Source of the DNA: a bacterium
Lineage (GTDB): Bacteria > Auribacterota > Auribacteria > Auribacterales > Auribacteraceae
Reading direction: 5' to 3'
Length of the DNA stretch: 6,110 nt
Assembly (NCBI GenBank): GCA_021161885.1
Contig: JAGGZS010000148.1
Location: forward strand, 1 to 6,110
The notes under the pieces were generated by a model. The model had not been told where the DNA came from. It made no database searches and saw only the letters and a list, made by a program, of their open reading frames with translations. Positions 1 to 6,110 of this stretch are shown piece after piece. The position numbers and the translations under genes are program-made. Each line of letters opens with the position of its first letter. Position 1 is the first letter of the stretch.

Positions 1-1431
1 TCATATTATTTAAGCAATATTTTTTTGGATGCTCTCATAGCGACTATATCTTTGTTTATCGCATACGCAATTCGTACGTGGATTGATGATATAGTTTTTA
101 TATATGACTGGGGCGTTAATATTCCTTCTGTGCATTCATTTAAAAATTTCTCGTGGCTTTTGTATGTCATTATTCCTTTATGGCCAATTTTTATGGACAT
201 AAACGGCGCTTATTCATCAATCAAATTCATAAGTTTTCAACGGGCTTTATGGATTTATCTAAAAAGTGTTATTCAGGCAACAATTATATTAGTTATACTT
301 ATGTTTGTTTTTAAAATAGAAGGTGTAAGCCGTATATTTCTCTTCTTAATTTCCATAGTGAGTTTTGTGCTTCTTGCAGGGAAAGAAGTTTTGTTCAGGG
401 TGTTCTTTTTTTCTAAGAAAAAAGCTAATTTTTCATATAGGAATATTTTAATTGTTTGCAGTAATAAAAAAGACTGCATAGAGTTCATTAATATTTTCAA
501 CAGTTACTTTTTTTGGGGGCTTAAGGTATTCGGCGTAGTGCCTGTCGATGACAATATCATCGAAAAAAAACAAATAGCTGGTGTGCCTGTTTTAGGCAGT
601 TTAAATAAGTTGTCGAATATTCTCGTTGAAAATCCGATTGATGAAGTTGTTTTTCCGAGAGAGATATATAGGATCAATAAAATAGAAAACTTGCTTAAAG
701 ATTGTGAAGAACTTGGCATAAGGACGAGAATACCGCTTAATTTTTTTAATTTGAAAATCGCTAAACCCACTCTTGAAAGTTTTCATGATATACCGATTTT
801 AACATTTACGACCACCTCGACCAAAGTGTTGGATTTGTTCATAAAATATACACTCGACAGAATAGCCGCGTTTTTTCTGATTATTTTTATGTCGCCGGTT
901 TTTTTATTTATCGCTTTATTGATAAAAATAACATCAAGAGGACCTGTTGTGTTCAGCCAGATACGTTCGGGTTTAAACGGGCGGACATTTAGTTTTTATA
1001 AATTCAGGTCAATGTATGAAGACGCGGAATCACGCCTTGGGGAGCTTAAAAAATATAATGAAATGGATGGACCGGTTTTTAAAATGAGAAATGATCCCCG
1101 CATTACCCCCTTAGGAAAATTTTTAAGAAAAAGCAGTCTTGACGAATTGCCGCAGTTGTTTAATGTCCTTAAAGGAGAGATGAGCATTGTCGGTCCTAGG
1201 CCGCCTATCCCAAAAGAAGTGGAAAAATACGAAAGGTGGCAAAGGCGGAAGTTAAGTATGAAACCAGGTCTAACCTGTTTATGGCAAATATCAGGGCGTA
1301 ACCAAATTACCGATTTTGACGAATGGATGCATCTGGATTTGGAATATATAGATAACTGGTCGTTATGGCTTGATTTTAAAATAATGTGTAAAACCGTTGT
1401 TGTTCTTCTTACAATGAAAGGCGCGCATTAG
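1..1431 (+). CDS. Polyprenyl glycosylphosphotransferase (large WcaJ/WbaP-type sugar transferase), 5' end cut by window
   Basis: This is an inner-membrane enzyme that moves a sugar-1-phosphate from a nucleotide sugar onto undecaprenyl phosphate, the first step of an exopolysaccharide, capsule or O-antigen repeat unit. The frame is open from base 1 with no stop, so the gene is partial; the TTG at 25 is not convincing because hydrophobic sequence continues upstream of it. Numbering from that TTG, hydrophobic segments lie at about 1-16, 42-60, 74-96 and 103-123. A Rossmann-like region (CoA_binding_3 type) follows at about 135-260, with its glycine loop degenerate (ILIVCSNKK). The C-terminal catalytic domain has a membrane helix with Ser290-Pro291, KFRSM at 326-330, the Asp373-Glu374 pair in DELPQLFNV, GPRPP at 390-394 and KPGLTCLWQISGRN at 413-426. 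By homology with PglC, the Asp-Glu pair is catalytic. The sugar cannot be read from sequence. The gene is probably the end of a polysaccharide cluster. Confidence 0.93.
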   Translation, partial: SYYLSNIFLDALIATISLFIAYAIRTWIDDIVFIYDWGVNIPSVHSFKNFSWLLYVIIPLWPIFMDINGAYSSIKFISFQRALWIYLKSVIQATIILVILMFVFKIEGVSRIFLFLISIVSFVLLAGKEVLFRVFFFSKKKANFSYRNILIVCSNKKDCIEFINIFNSYFFWGLKVFGVVPVDDNIIEKKQIAGVPVLGSLNKLSNILVENPIDEVVFPREIYRINKIENLLKDCEELGIRTRIPLNFFNLKIAKPTLESFHDIPILTFTTTSTKVLDLFIKYTLDRIAAFFLIIFMSPVFLFIALLIKITSRGPVVFSQIRSGLNGRTFSFYKFRSMYEDAESRLGELKKYNEMDGPVFKMRNDPRITPLGKFLRKSSLDELPQLFNVLKGEMSIVGPRPPIPKEVEKYERWQRRKLSMKPGLTCLWQISGRNQITDFDEWMHLDLEYIDNWSLWLDFKIMCKTVVVLLTMKGAH

Positions 1432-1588
1432 GAAAATAAACTTATTTTGCCATAGTTGTATCTTTAGTTTAAAGGAATTGAAATACATTTTACGGGACGA
1501 TAAAAATTTTTTTTAGTAAATTGATGATTCGCATTCAATTAAAAATATCATACAAGATGAAAAATTATATGGATAAAAATATTTTTTT

Positions 1589-1617
1589 TTGATAAAAATT
1601 AAATAAGTACAGAAAAT
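1589..1617 (+). promoter_or_regulatory. Candidate sigma70-type promoter for the protease operon (weak)
   Basis: TTGATA at 1589-1594 matches the -35 consensus at five of six bases. GAAAAT at 1612-1617, 17 bases further on, matches the -10 consensus at four of six. It lies 39 bases before the start codon at 1657, which suits a short leader. In sequence this AT-rich such matches arise easily by chance, so this is only a candidate. The long T tract just upstream could act as an UP-like element. Confidence 0.25.
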
Positions 1618-1641
1618 TTTATTTATTTATCATAACTGATG

Positions 1642-1647
1642 AAAGGA
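1642..1647 (+). promoter_or_regulatory. Ribosome binding site for the S41 protease gene
   Basis: AAAGGA lies nine bases before the ATG at 1657 and supports that codon as the start. The protein from this ATG begins with a positively charged segment followed by a hydrophobic one, as expected of an exported member of this family. Confidence 0.7.
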
Positions 1648-1656
1648 TAACTAATT

Positions 1657-3009
1657 ATGTTAAAAAGAAACAATGCTTTGTATTTCATTCTTGCCCTTGC
1701 CTTAGGTTTTTTTCTTTACTACAGGGGAATAACGCCTCTTATTGCCGGTTCCAATACAGCGGACAGCATAAATATATATAAACAATTGGAATTATTTAAT
1801 ACCGTAATCAGCAGGGTAGAGAAAGATTATGTAGATAAAAAATCTGCTAAAGAATTGATATACGGTGCGTTGCGCGGTATGTTGAGCTCTCTTGATTCCC
1901 ACAGCCAGTTTATGGACCCTGAAGTGTATAAAGAAATGAAAGTTGATACTGAAGGGCATTTTGGCGGGCTCGGGATAGAAATCAGTTCCAGAGACAATAT
2001 TCTAACGGTTGTATCTCCAATAGAAGGTACTCCTGCCTTTAAAGCAGGTATTAAACCAAATGATAAAATTATTAAAATAGAAGGTAAATCCACAAAAAGA
2101 TTATCTCTTTCCGAGGCAGTAAAGAAACTGCGCGGAAAACCCGGAACTTCTGTGAACATAACTGTACTGCGCCCTGAAACCCGTGAACTGCTGGATTTTG
2201 ATATTACCAGAGATATAATTCAAATTCAAAGCGTGAAAGACGTTAAGATGCTTAATGAGTCCATAGGGTATATAAAGTTGACTCAGTTTCAAGAAAATAC
2301 ATCGGACGAACTTGAGGAGGCTATGGATAAACTTGAAAAAGAAGGAATGAAAGCGCTTATACTTGATCTTCGCAATAACCCGGGCGGACTCCTTAACGAA
2401 GCTGTTGCCGTAGCAGATAAGTTTATAGGCGGCGGCAAACTTATTGTTTCCACAAAAGGAAGAATAATTAACCAGAATAAGGAATATAGGGCGTCAAGCA
2501 GAGCTACTCATCCAGATGTTAAACTCGTAGTGCTTATTAATAAAGGAAGTGCAAGCGGTTCGGAAATTGTTGCCGGAGCTGTACAGGATTGGCATAGAGG
2601 AATTCTTTTAGGTACAACTTCTTTCGGCAAAGGATCTGTGCAAAGCGTACTTCCCTTAAAAGATGGTTCAGCTTTAAGGCTTACTACGGCAAAATATTAT
2701 ACACCTAACGGACGCTCAATCCATCACATTGGAATTGACCCTGATATAGAAGTAAAATATAAAAAAATTGAGCAGAAAAAAGATGAAAAACAACAAAGTT
2801 TTTCTTTTGAAGACGAGAAAACAGCACAGACAAAAGATAACGACACAGAAGAACAAGTCAAATATCCCCCAATACCTGATAATCAGGTTTTAAGGGCAAT
2901 CGACCTTTTAAAGGGAATTATTATTTTAAATGAACAAAAAGACTTGGCGGCCATGAATGAACCGCCTCAAATTAATAAAGATAATAATGCATCGGATAAA
3001 AATCAGTAA
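1657..3009 (+). CDS. ctpA: S41 family C-terminal processing peptidase (Ctp/Prc)
   Basis: This is a periplasmic serine protease that trims or degrades envelope proteins from their C-termini; in other bacteria such enzymes control peptidoglycan hydrolases. The 450-residue protein starts with a signal or anchor helix at about 7-25. A PDZ domain covers about 100-180, with GGLGIEI at 103-109 as its peptide-binding loop. The S41 core follows (LILDLRNNPGG, then GSASGSEI at 297-304). By alignment with E. coli Prc (Ser430, Asp441, Lys455) and B. subtilis CtpB (Ser309, Lys334, Gln338), the catalytic residues are Ser300, Lys325 and Gln329; Asp311 also matches. All are present, so the enzyme should be active. 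After about residue 366 comes a linker rich in Lys, Glu, Gln and Asp, then a DNQVLRAIDLLKG helix near the C-terminus. The gene leads an operon with the deacetylase-like gene and tsaD. The ctpA symbol is by family; the physiological substrate is unknown. Confidence 0.95.
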   Translation: MLKRNNALYFILALALGFFLYYRGITPLIAGSNTADSINIYKQLELFNTVISRVEKDYVDKKSAKELIYGALRGMLSSLDSHSQFMDPEVYKEMKVDTEGHFGGLGIEISSRDNILTVVSPIEGTPAFKAGIKPNDKIIKIEGKSTKRLSLSEAVKKLRGKPGTSVNITVLRPETRELLDFDITRDIIQIQSVKDVKMLNESIGYIKLTQFQENTSDELEEAMDKLEKEGMKALILDLRNNPGGLLNEAVAVADKFIGGGKLIVSTKGRIINQNKEYRASSRATHPDVKLVVLINKGSASGSEIVAGAVQDWHRGILLGTTSFGKGSVQSVLPLKDGSALRLTTAKYYTPNGRSIHHIGIDPDIEVKYKKIEQKKDEKQQSFSFEDEKTAQTKDNDTEEQVKYPPIPDNQVLRAIDLLKGIIILNEQKDLAAMNEPPQINKDNNASDKNQ

Positions 3010-4111
3010 ACTAATTGCTTTGTCCGATAAATTAAATATACCGGTTGTTTATAAAAAAAAATTATTCTGTTTACCAGTTTTATTTTTATCTATCATAAAT
3101 TTATTCGGATGTGCTTCTGATCGAATAAATTTCATCAAAGAATCCGAAAACGCGCATAATCTTGTTTACGCCGATATTTTATCAGCAGGGCTGAATGATA
3201 AATTCCAAACTTCGCTGTCTTATCATCAGCCGCTGCCACCCAACAACAATTATTCAAAATTAACAGCCGATTACAAAATTCCCCCATATATGGATTTTAA
3301 AAATATTATGGAAAAAATAGGCGGCAGTTTGCCTGACGAATTTTTCGTTGAAATTTATCAGGCACAACAAGCACCGCCGCTGAATAAATCAATAATAGCC
3401 ATAAGTAAAGATGATGCCGTTATCGCGAAACTGACAGTATCCCAAACTCTAAAAGGGTTTATGGCTATCGTAATAGATGATGTAGGCAACAATACGAAAG
3501 CGCTCAAAACCGCCTTAATGATTAAACGTCATATAACTTATGCCGTTTTGCCTAAACTTAAATTGACAAAAAAAACAGCGGACATACTGCATAACGAAGG
3601 TTATGTGCTTATTCTTCATCAGCCGATGGCGTCAATAAAAGGTATTTATCCGGGTCCCGGCTCTATAGAAAAAGACACACCGGATGAGCAAATTATAGCT
3701 TTGCTAAAAGACAACCTCAGCGAACTGCCTTGGGCGGTTGGAATCAATAACCATATGGGATCCGCCATAACAGCTGATGAACATAAAATGGAAATAATCT
3801 TAAATTACTTAAAATCCAATAACCTGATTTTTTTAGACAGCGTAACTGGTCAAAGCGTGTGTTCGGATGCGGCATCTAAAATAAATTATCCTATTTACAA
3901 AAGAGATGTGTTCATAGATAATAAAGCAGACAAAAATTATATTAATAAACAGATAGATCAGCTTGTAAGAATAACAGAAAAATATGGACAGGCAGTGGGA
4001 ATAGGGCATTTTAAACCTTTGACTATGCAGTGCATATATGACCGTATCTCTGATTTTGACTGTAAAGGAATTAAACTGGTTTATATTAATGAACTTTTGA
4101 GAAAAAAATGA
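2957..4111 (+). CDS. Divergent polysaccharide deacetylase (YibQ-like), putative lipoprotein
   Basis: The C-terminal half (about 165-384) is the divergent polysaccharide deacetylase domain (DUF610/PF04748), a relative of the NodB/CE4 fold. Visible landmarks are IVIDDVG at 171-177, LHQPM at 220-224, GINNHMGS at 262-269, FLDSVT at 292-297 and IGHFKP at 349-354. Asp174, Asp175 and His266 are likely metal-site residues, by analogy with CE4 enzymes. No substrate is established for the family; envelope glycan is inferred. The N-terminal half has a Lys-rich stretch, a hydrophobic segment (36-50) and LFGC ending at Cys52, a plausible lipobox although Phe before Gly is unusual. The start is uncertain. 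ATG 2957 overlaps the protease gene by 53 bases and ATG 2987 by 23; TTG 3020 would shorten the long basic leader. None has a good ribosome binding site, so translation is probably coupled to the upstream gene. The stop overlaps tsaD. Confidence 0.88.
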   Translation: MNRLKLIKIIMHRIKISKLIALSDKLNIPVVYKKKLFCLPVLFLSIINLFGCASDRINFIKESENAHNLVYADILSAGLNDKFQTSLSYHQPLPPNNNYSKLTADYKIPPYMDFKNIMEKIGGSLPDEFFVEIYQAQQAPPLNKSIIAISKDDAVIAKLTVSQTLKGFMAIVIDDVGNNTKALKTALMIKRHITYAVLPKLKLTKKTADILHNEGYVLILHQPMASIKGIYPGPGSIEKDTPDEQIIALLKDNLSELPWAVGINNHMGSAITADEHKMEIILNYLKSNNLIFLDSVTGQSVCSDAASKINYPIYKRDVFIDNKADKNYINKQIDQLVRITEKYGQAVGIGHFKPLTMQCIYDRISDFDCKGIKLVYINELLRKK

Positions 4112-5115
4112 ATATTTTCGCTATTGAATCTTCATGCGACGAGACTTCAGCGTCTGTAGTGAAAGATGGTAAACATATATTGTCAAACGTAATCGCGTCT
4201 CAAGACGACCTGCACGGACCATTCGGAGGGGTAGTTCCAGAATTAGCATCCCGTCGCCATATTGAGATAATCGACAAAGTAGCCGCTGAGGCTTTGAAAT
4301 CAGCTTCTATGACGTGGGATAACATTGATTTACTCGCGGTAACCCAAGGACCGGGTCTTGTCGGTTCGCTCATTATAGGAATATCGTTTATTCAGGGAGT
4401 ATCTTACCGTTACAATATACCTGTTGCGGGCATTAATCATCTTGAGGCTCATTTGACGGCAGGGCTTATAGGTAAAACGGATGTTCAGCTCCCTGTTCTC
4501 GGGCTCATTGTATCCGGCGGGCATACAATGCTTATAAAAATGGATGATATGCGTCATTATGCAAAAATAGGCACAACTCTTGACGACGCCGTAGGGGAAG
4601 CATTCGATAAAGTAGCTATGATGATGGGGTTAGGTTACCCCGGAGGACCAAGAATAAGCGCTCTTGCCCAATCAGGCAATCCGAAATTTGTTAAGTTTCC
4701 CCAAGGGCTTATAAGGTCGCCATCTTTTGATTTCAGTTTCAGCGGAGTAAAAACCGCGGTTCTTTACCATCTTAAATCGGAAGATCACCCTATGCCGGAA
4801 AAAAGAAAAGCCGATATCGCCGCGTCATTCCAGTACTGCGCAGTGAGCGTGCTTGTTAAAAAAACAATGCGCGCCGCGGAATGTTTCAAGATAAATACAA
4901 TTACGGCAGGCGGCGGAGTATCGCGCAATCCTCTTTTAAGGGAGCAACTTAAGTACTATTGCGATAAATACGGATACCGCCTTATCCTGTCCGATCCGGA
5001 GTTATGTACAGATAATGCCGCTATGATTGCCGCTTTGGCATATCATTATCAGGATAAAGCGGTTTACGCAAAAAATACCGCTTTAGACCCAATGCCGAAT
5101 ATGGTTTTAATCTGA
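4108..5115 (+). CDS. tsaD: tRNA N6-adenosine threonylcarbamoyltransferase TsaD
   Basis: TsaD is the cytoplasmic enzyme that transfers the threonylcarbamoyl group from threonylcarbamoyl-AMP to A37 of ANN-decoding tRNAs (t6A), working with TsaB and TsaE; TsaC makes the intermediate. The protein has 335 residues, the usual bacterial length (E. coli 337). It starts with the ASKHA signature FAIESSCDETSAS and has HLEAH at 111-115. Further motifs are LIVSGGHT, TLDDAVGEAFDKVA, FSFSGVKTAV, AGGGVSRNPLLREQL and CTDNAAM. By homology with E. coli (His111, His115, Asp300), the metal ligands are His111, His115 and Asp302. All motifs are intact. The ATG sits in an ATGA overlap with the previous stop and has almost no Shine-Dalgarno sequence, so it is probably translated by coupling. 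TsaB, TsaE and TsaC are not in the window. Confidence 0.98.
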   Translation: MNIFAIESSCDETSASVVKDGKHILSNVIASQDDLHGPFGGVVPELASRRHIEIIDKVAAEALKSASMTWDNIDLLAVTQGPGLVGSLIIGISFIQGVSYRYNIPVAGINHLEAHLTAGLIGKTDVQLPVLGLIVSGGHTMLIKMDDMRHYAKIGTTLDDAVGEAFDKVAMMMGLGYPGGPRISALAQSGNPKFVKFPQGLIRSPSFDFSFSGVKTAVLYHLKSEDHPMPEKRKADIAASFQYCAVSVLVKKTMRAAECFKINTITAGGGVSRNPLLREQLKYYCDKYGYRLILSDPELCTDNAAMIAALAYHYQDKAVYAKNTALDPMPNMVLI

Positions 5116-5227
5116 AAAAAATCTTGCTTATTAAAACAATATTATATATTTTTGTATTGATAAAACAGATAGAATACTTTTTTCTAACTGTAATAACTAA
5201 TAAACTTTTCAATCCATTCTACGAAAG

Positions 5228-5232
5228 AAGGG
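5228..5232 (+). promoter_or_regulatory. Ribosome binding site for the lipoprotein gene
   Basis: AAGGG lies six bases before the ATG at 5239, the best such match in the 123-base gap after tsaD. It fixes the start, and the resulting protein opens with a textbook lipoprotein signal. A TAGAAT at 5170-5175 could be a -10 element, but I see no matching -35 at a normal distance. Confidence 0.7.
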
Positions 5233-5238
5233 TTACTT

Positions 5239-5976
5239 ATGAAACGAACAGGTAATTTGTTTATTATTGTTATTCTTGGAATTTCAGTCGGCATTTCCGG
5301 ATGTAAAGCACCGCCGAAAAAAGAAACTAGTGATTTTGTAACCGGTGAAATTATGGACAAACACGATGACCTGCCTTTTCATAAGGCATGGATAAAAGAA
5401 GGTTTCGACAAAAGCCGGTTCACTAAAATCCATATTCCTCCTGTAAATACGTCGTATATATTTTTAGATGAAAACGACTGGTGGAAAAACTCGTTTAAAA
5501 GTTATGCGGAACTAAAAAAAGATGTCAATAATATGGGTGTTTTTATGCAGAAAACGTTTGTGAAAGCCTTTAAAGACGACCCGAAAAAACGATTTAAAGT
5601 AACAAAAAAACCGGATGACAAGACTCTTATTCTTGAACTTGCCATTACTGAATTAACCCCTAATAAACCGTATTTAAAGATAGCAAGGTTCGCTCCTTTC
5701 GGAGCAGGAGCCGCGGTTACTCTTCTTAATCAAACTAATTTAAGCACTGTATCTTTTGAGGCAAAACTTCGCGACGGCAAAACAGGCGAGATCGTTGCCA
5801 TGTTTGCAGACAGGGAGCAAGAAAAAAAATATCTGCTAACCACAAAAAATTGGTACTGGTATTCACATGCTAAAGAAATAATTGAAGATTGGGCTGAACA
5901 ATTTGTGGAACTGGGCAATCAGGAACCTGGGGAAATTATTAAAGATTCAGCCGCTTTTGGACTTAAACCATGGTAA
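5239..5976 (+). CDS. Lipoprotein, probable DUF3313 family
   Basis: This is a 245-residue protein of unknown function. The N-terminus has two basic residues, a hydrophobic stretch (7-19) and the lipobox ISGC with Cys22, so it should be lipidated and held in the envelope; Lys23 follows the Cys, so the outer membrane is more likely than the inner. The mature part resembles DUF3313 lipoproteins: an early strand-like segment (KIHIPPVNTSYIF), a central LILELAITEL strand, a Gly/Ala-rich stretch FGAGAA at 154-159, and then TVSFEAKLRDGKTGEIVAM at about 170-188. The last part reads as a duplicate-free alpha/beta domain with an aromatic cluster (NWYWYSH at 204-210) and an amphipathic helix. The family call rests on recalled pattern, not a search. 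It lies 123 bases after tsaD, has its own ribosome binding site and is followed by a terminator, so it may be a single-gene unit or the end of the operon. Confidence 0.72.
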   Translation: MKRTGNLFIIVILGISVGISGCKAPPKKETSDFVTGEIMDKHDDLPFHKAWIKEGFDKSRFTKIHIPPVNTSYIFLDENDWWKNSFKSYAELKKDVNNMGVFMQKTFVKAFKDDPKKRFKVTKKPDDKTLILELAITELTPNKPYLKIARFAPFGAGAAVTLLNQTNLSTVSFEAKLRDGKTGEIVAMFADREQEKKYLLTTKNWYWYSHAKEIIEDWAEQFVELGNQEPGEIIKDSAAFGLKPW

Positions 5977-5983
5977 TCTTTAT

Positions 5984-6002
5984 CTAAATAGATTTTATTT
6001 AG
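5984..6002 (+). repeat. Perfect 7-bp inverted repeat (hairpin) after the lipoprotein stop
   Basis: CTAAATA at 5984-5990 and TATTTAG at 5996-6002 are exact reverse complements around a five-base loop. Only one pair is G-C, so the hairpin alone would be weak. It sits eight bases after the stop codon and only two bases before the stem of the terminator, with G bases rather than a U tract after it, so it is not a terminator itself. Confidence 0.55.
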
Positions 6003-6004
6003 GG

Positions 6005-6053
6005 GGGCTGATTTGATATGCTGGTAAAGTAAACATCATTCAGCCCGTTTTTT
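6005..6053 (+). terminator. Rho-independent terminator of the lipoprotein gene
   Basis: GGGCTGA at 6005-6011 pairs perfectly with TCAGCCC at 6040-6046. After a small internal loop (two bases against one), TGAT at 6014-6017 pairs with ATCA at 6035-6038, leaving a 17-base apical loop. One G separates the stem from six T residues at 6048-6053. A GC-rich stem base plus a U tract 28 bases after the stop codon is a standard intrinsic terminator; the long loop is a little unusual. Confidence 0.82.
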
Positions 6054-6110
6054 ATCGTATCCGACTAATAAATCTTAAATAAAAAATTTTTTTTAGAAAA
6101 AAAACAATAA

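Noticed and set aside
25..27. TTG as the start codon of the sugar transferase
   Set aside because: The frame stays open to base 1 and encodes further hydrophobic, in-family sequence, so the true start is upstream of the window.
1433..1448. Inverted repeat AAAATAA/TTATTTT as terminator of the sugar transferase
   Set aside because: It has no G-C pairs, only a two-base loop and no U tract after it, so it would not work as an intrinsic terminator.
1521..1551. TTGATG...TATCAT as a promoter
   Set aside because: The 19-base spacing is poor and such matches are expected by chance in this AT-rich gap.
1432..1656. Small RNA, riboswitch or attachment site in the gap
   Set aside because: I found no GC-rich stem, conserved riboswitch core, tRNA-like fold or integrase-type repeat there.
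1827..2159. 110-codon open frame on the - strand inside the protease gene
   Set aside because: It lies wholly opposite a well-supported gene, has no recognisable domain or ribosome binding site, and is best explained as a shadow. The other - strand frames of 61-88 codons are rejected for the same reason.
5021..5212. 63-codon - strand frame across the tsaD end and the following gap
   Set aside because: Half lies opposite tsaD, the rest is low-complexity AT-rich sequence, and no ribosome binding site or family resemblance is visible.

Overview
The window is AT-rich bacterial DNA with five genes, all on the + strand. It comes from a Gram-negative organism: two gene products have lipoprotein-type signal peptides, and there is a polyprenyl-phosphate sugar-phosphate transferase and a periplasmic S41 protease. 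The order S41 protease, divergent polysaccharide deacetylase, tsaD is an arrangement I associate with Deltaproteobacteria/Desulfobacterota, so a low-GC member of that group is my best guess. That placement is inference from gene order and composition, not a database match.

Layout. Positions 1-1431 hold the 3' part of a large polyprenyl glycosylphosphotransferase (WcaJ/WbaP type). Its reading frame is open to the window edge, so the true start lies upstream. A 225-base, very AT-rich gap (1432-1656) follows. It holds no gene I can support, but it has three copies of the 9-mer GATAAAAAT and long A/T tracts. Positions 1657-5115 form a tight three-gene operon: a C-terminal processing peptidase (Ctp/Prc family), a YibQ-like divergent polysaccharide deacetylase with an apparent lipobox, and tsaD. 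The first two genes overlap by up to 53 bases and the last two by 4 (ATGA). A 123-base AT-rich gap leads to a single lipoprotein gene (5239-5976, probably DUF3313 family). Two consecutive hairpins follow it, the second a convincing intrinsic terminator. The last 50 bases are A/T tracts.

How the genes fit together. The transferase starts a surface-polysaccharide repeat unit on the undecaprenyl carrier. The protease and the deacetylase-like protein both act outside the cytoplasm and probably serve cell-wall or envelope maintenance. TsaD makes the t6A base of tRNA and shares the transcript without an obvious functional link. The final lipoprotein is an envelope protein of unknown role. Nothing here looks like a defence system, mobile element, CRISPR array or RNA gene. 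This is mostly ordinary chromosomal sequence, and the findings are modest.
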